A DNA stretch of 64,000 bases, from assembly GCF_030580995.1 (NCBI RefSeq), contig NZ_JAUQSZ010000015.1:1-64000 (forward strand). Reading direction: 5' to 3'. Below are positions 61,949 to 64,000 of this stretch, one piece after another; position 1 is the first letter of the stretch, and every line of letters starts with the position of its first letter. Both the position numbers and the translations under genes were made by a program. Below the pieces are notes generated by a model that was given only the letters and a program-made list of their open reading frames with translations, had not been told where the DNA came from and did not search any database. The stretch comes from Sphingomonas immobilis (GTDB lineage: Bacteria > Pseudomonadota > Alphaproteobacteria > Sphingomonadales > Sphingomonadaceae).

Positions 61949-62686
61949 CTAGATCATCGCCATGCCGCCGTTGACGTGCAGCGTCTGGCCGGTGACGTAG
62001 CCCGCCTCGCGGCTGGCGAGGTAGGCGACGGCCGCGCCGATATCGCCGCCCTCGCCCATCGCCCCCATCGGGATCCTGGCGTTGAGCGCGTCCTTCTGCG
62101 CATCGGGCAGCACCTCCGTCATCGCCGAGCGGATGAAGCCGGGCGCGACGCAATTGACGGTGATGTTCCGGCTCGCCAGTTCCTGCCCCAGCGCCTTCGA
62201 CATGCCGACGATGCCCGCCTTGGATGCGGCATAGTTCGCCTGCCCCGGATTGCCCGTCGTGCCGACCACGGAGGTGATCGAGATGATCCGGCCGAAGCGC
62301 GCCTTCATCATCGGCTTGGCCGCCGCGCGCATCAGCCGGAACGCGGCCTCCAGGTTGACGCGGATCACCTGATCCCACTCGTCGTCCTTCATGCGCAGGA
62401 TGAGGTTGTCGCGCGTGACGCCGGCATTGTTGACGAGGATGTCGATCTTCCCCAGCGCCGCCACCGCCGCCGGCACCAGCGCATCGACCGACGCCGCATC
62501 GGAAAGGTCGCACGGCAAGGCGACGTGATCGCCGCCGAGCGTATCGCGGTACGCCTCCAGCTTGGCGACGTTCGATCCCGAAACCGCGAGTCGCGCCCCC
62601 TGCCCCGCCAGCGCCTCGGCAATCGCCGAACCGATCCCACCCGAAGCGCCGGTCACGAGCGCGGTCATGCCTGTCAGGTCGAACAT
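61949..62686 (-). CDS. fabG: 3-oxoacyl-ACP reductase
   Basis: This 245-residue short-chain dehydrogenase has the NADPH motif VTGASGGIGSAI, catalytic Ser139, Tyr152 and Lys156 (NYAASKAG), and NNAG. It reduces 3-oxoacyl-ACP. ATG at 62686 has GGAG upstream; the longer frame to 62767 is out of context in the GxxExxY gene. Confidence 0.96.
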   Translation of the reverse strand: MFDLTGMTALVTGASGGIGSAIAEALAGQGARLAVSGSNVAKLEAYRDTLGGDHVALPCDLSDAASVDALVPAAVAALGKIDILVNNAGVTRDNLILRMKDDEWDQVIRVNLEAAFRLMRAAAKPMMKARFGRIISITSVVGTTGNPGQANYAASKAGIVGMSKALGQELASRNITVNCVAPGFIRSAMTEVLPDAQKDALNARIPMGAMGEGGDIGAAVAYLASREAGYVTGQTLHVNGGMAMI

Positions 62687-62687
62687 C

Positions 62688-63119
62688 TTATTCTCCGATT
62701 TTTTGATTTCGCGCAGAGGGCGCAGAGGACGCTGAGGGAACGTAGTTGTTGACGAGACGGCGGACACCTTCCTTGAGCGTTTCGCCGCCGAAATTGATCA
62801 GCAGCCCTACGGGCTGTCCAGTGAGACGCAAATAGGTCAGCACCTGCTTGGCATGAATCGGCGCGAGGCGCTCGATCGACTTGATTTCCACGATCAACCG
62901 ATGATCGACGAACAAGTCGGCACGGAATGCGGCGTCGAACCGCGTGCCCTCAAAATCGATCTCGATTGGATGTTGGCGTGCGACAGGATATCCAATCTCG
63001 GCCAGCTTGCTGGCCAAGACAGTCTCATAGACGCTTTCGAGAAGTCCCGGCCCAAGTGCTCGATGCACACGGATCGCGAGATCGATCACGTCTCCAGAAA
63101 CCTGATCGATGTCTCTCAA
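62688..63119 (-). CDS. GxxExxY family protein
   Basis: This 143-residue protein of the GxxExxY group has the defining motif GPGLLESVY near residue 28 and a nuclease-like core (FRADLFVDHRLIVEIKSIERL). Family function is unproven; a PD-(D/E)XK-like relationship has been suggested. The start is TTG at 63119 with GAGGAAG upstream. Its C-terminal tail (PSASSAPSARNQK) is encoded by one arm of the inverted repeat that brackets the gene. It interrupts the usual fabD-fabG adjacency. Confidence 0.85.
   Translation of the reverse strand: MRDIDQVSGDVIDLAIRVHRALGPGLLESVYETVLASKLAEIGYPVARQHPIEIDFEGTRFDAAFRADLFVDHRLIVEIKSIERLAPIHAKQVLTYLRLTGQPVGLLINFGGETLKEGVRRLVNNYVPSASSAPSARNQKIGE
62708..62737. repeat. 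Left arm of inverted repeat bracketing the GxxExxY gene
   Basis: TTCGCGCAGAGGGCGCAGAG and on. Aligned with the arm at 63126-63156 as an inverted copy, about 28 of 31 bases match. It is a short tandem-like CGCAGAGGA series. Confidence 0.75.
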
Positions 63120-63125
63120 AAACTT

Positions 63126-63156
63126 CCTCCGCGTCCTCTGCGTCCTCTGCGCGAAC
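63126..63156. repeat. Right arm of inverted repeat bracketing the GxxExxY gene
   Basis: CCTCCGCGTCCTCTGCGTCC and on, directly upstream of the GxxExxY start and just before the fabD stop. It pairs with the arm at 62708-62737. Confidence 0.75.
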
Positions 63157-63164
63157 CGATCTTC

Positions 63165-64000
63165 CTAAAGCCCCTTCGCCAGCGCTTCGATGTCGTCCAT
63201 CGTCACCACGCTCGTCGCTTCGACATCGGCGGTGCGTTTCACCATGCCGCTCAGCACCTTCGCGCCGAACTCGACGAACTGCGCCACACCCGTATCCGCC
63301 ATCGCCAGCACCGATTCGCGCCAGCGCACCATGCCCGTCACCTGCTCGACCAGCAGGCGTCGGATGGTGTCGGCGTCGCCGACCGGCGATGCGGTGACGT
63401 TGGCGAACACCGGCACCAGCGGCGCATCGATCCGCGCCTCGCCCAGCGCCTTTTCCATCGCGTCGGCGGCGGGCTGCATCAGCGGGCAGTGGAAGGGTGC
63501 GGAGACCGGCAGCAGCATCGCGCGCTTGGCCCCCATCTCCTTCGCCAGCTCGATCGCGCGGTCGATCGCGCCCTTGTGGCCCGAGATCACGACCTGCGAC
63601 GGATCATTGTCATTGGCGACGGTGCAGACCTCGCCCTGCGCCGCCGCCTCGGCAATCGCCCGCGCCTTTTCCAGATCCGCGCCCAGCAAGGCCGCCATCG
63701 CGCCCTCGCCGACCGGCACCGCCGCCTGCATCGCGAGGCCGCGGTGCTTCAGCAGCAGCGCCGTCGTCGGCAGATCGAGCGCGCCCGCCGCACACAAAGC
63801 CGTATATTCGCCCAGCGAATGGCCCGCGACATAATCGGCCTTGTCGGCCAGCCGCACGCCGCCTTCCTTCTCCAGCACGCGCAACGTCGCGATGGCGTTC
63901 GCCATGATCGCGGCCTGCGAATTTTCGGTCAGCATCAGCTCGTCGGCGGGGCCTTCGGTCATCAGCCGGAAGAGATGCTGGCCCAGCGCCTCGTCGACCT
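63165..64000 (-). CDS. fabD: Malonyl-CoA:ACP transacylase, 5' end outside window
   Basis: About 278 residues of FabD are visible, with the frame open to the window edge (…VDEALGQHLFRL before the first internal ATG). Nucleophile Ser is in GHSLGEYTAL, and active-site His in SAPFHCPLM. It loads malonyl groups on ACP. The N-terminal part with the GQG motif lies beyond 64000. Confidence 0.95.
   Translation of the reverse strand, partial: VDEALGQHLFRLMTEGPADELMLTENSQAAIMANAIATLRVLEKEGGVRLADKADYVAGHSLGEYTALCAAGALDLPTTALLLKHRGLAMQAAVPVGEGAMAALLGADLEKARAIAEAAAQGEVCTVANDNDPSQVVISGHKGAIDRAIELAKEMGAKRAMLLPVSAPFHCPLMQPAADAMEKALGEARIDAPLVPVFANVTASPVGDADTIRRLLVEQVTGMVRWRESVLAMADTGVAQFVEFGAKVLSGMVKRTADVEATSVVTMDDIEALAKGL

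Overview
This window is GC-rich, densely packed chromosomal DNA of an alphaproteobacterium, most likely a sphingomonad (Sphingomonas or a close relative). The basis is the mix of a complete exosortase A (XrtA/PEP-CTERM) exopolysaccharide locus, an Entner-Doudoroff operon, the ccm cytochrome c maturation genes, a TonB receptor, and many short palindromic intergenic repeats of the kind common in sphingomonads. I see no integrase, transposase, phage gene, plasmid gene or CRISPR array. It reads as core chromosome carrying one specialised surface-polysaccharide locus.

Layout. 1-1.7 kb: the start of a CBS-domain sensor (partial), a glycine-zipper envelope protein and an unknown protein. 1.7-19.1 kb: the XrtA/PEP-CTERM exopolysaccharide locus. 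A leftward block holds amidotransferase, exosortase A fused to EpsI, glycosyltransferase, FemAB-like protein, polysaccharide deacetylase, ATPase, outer-membrane barrel, tyrosine autokinase, chain-length protein, export lipoprotein, PLP decarboxylase and acyl-CoA ligase. A divergent rightward block holds acyl carrier protein, hydrolase 2 and hydrolase 1. 19.1-24.8 kb: trxB, an Flp pilin, tRNA-Met, a 2H phosphoesterase, kup, ald and a zinc-ribbon protein. 24.8-29.8 kb: ccmCDEFGHI without ccmA/ccmB. 29.8-35.2 kb: small genes plus a c-di-GMP group (diguanylate cyclase, CHASE4-like sensor, PilZ protein). 35.2-43.6 kb: dnaE, a GAF-PAS-GGDEF cyclase, glutathione peroxidase, an acetyltransferase and lolCD. 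44-51.4 kb: a TonB receptor, an unknown protein, an RNB ribonuclease, pyrG and secG. 51.6-59 kb: a MarR regulator, an SH3 peptide gene coupled to argC, then zwf-pgl-edd-glk-eda. 59-64 kb: mltG, fabF, acpP, fabG, a GxxExxY gene and the 3' part of fabD.

How the genes work together. The XrtA locus has chain-length control, export, regulation and an outer-membrane barrel for an exopolysaccharide, and also the exosortase that processes PEP-CTERM proteins. Its private ACP, acyl ligase and hydrolases suggest an acyl or other thioester-derived modification step (inference). Many neighbouring genes overlap by 1-8 bases, which implies translational coupling. The glucose genes form a complete Entner-Doudoroff route from glucose to pyruvate and glyceraldehyde 3-phosphate.

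The most unusual signal is a family of palindromic repeats. One copy sits in frame inside dnaE and adds about 33 residues to DNA polymerase III alpha. Two related copies of about 145 bases lie upstream of dnaE and between zwf and pgl. Perfect or near-perfect inverted repeats also bracket mltG, and a GxxExxY gene flanked by inverted repeats sits inside the fatty-acid synthesis cluster. An unassigned structured RNA candidate lies between lolC and the TonB receptor.
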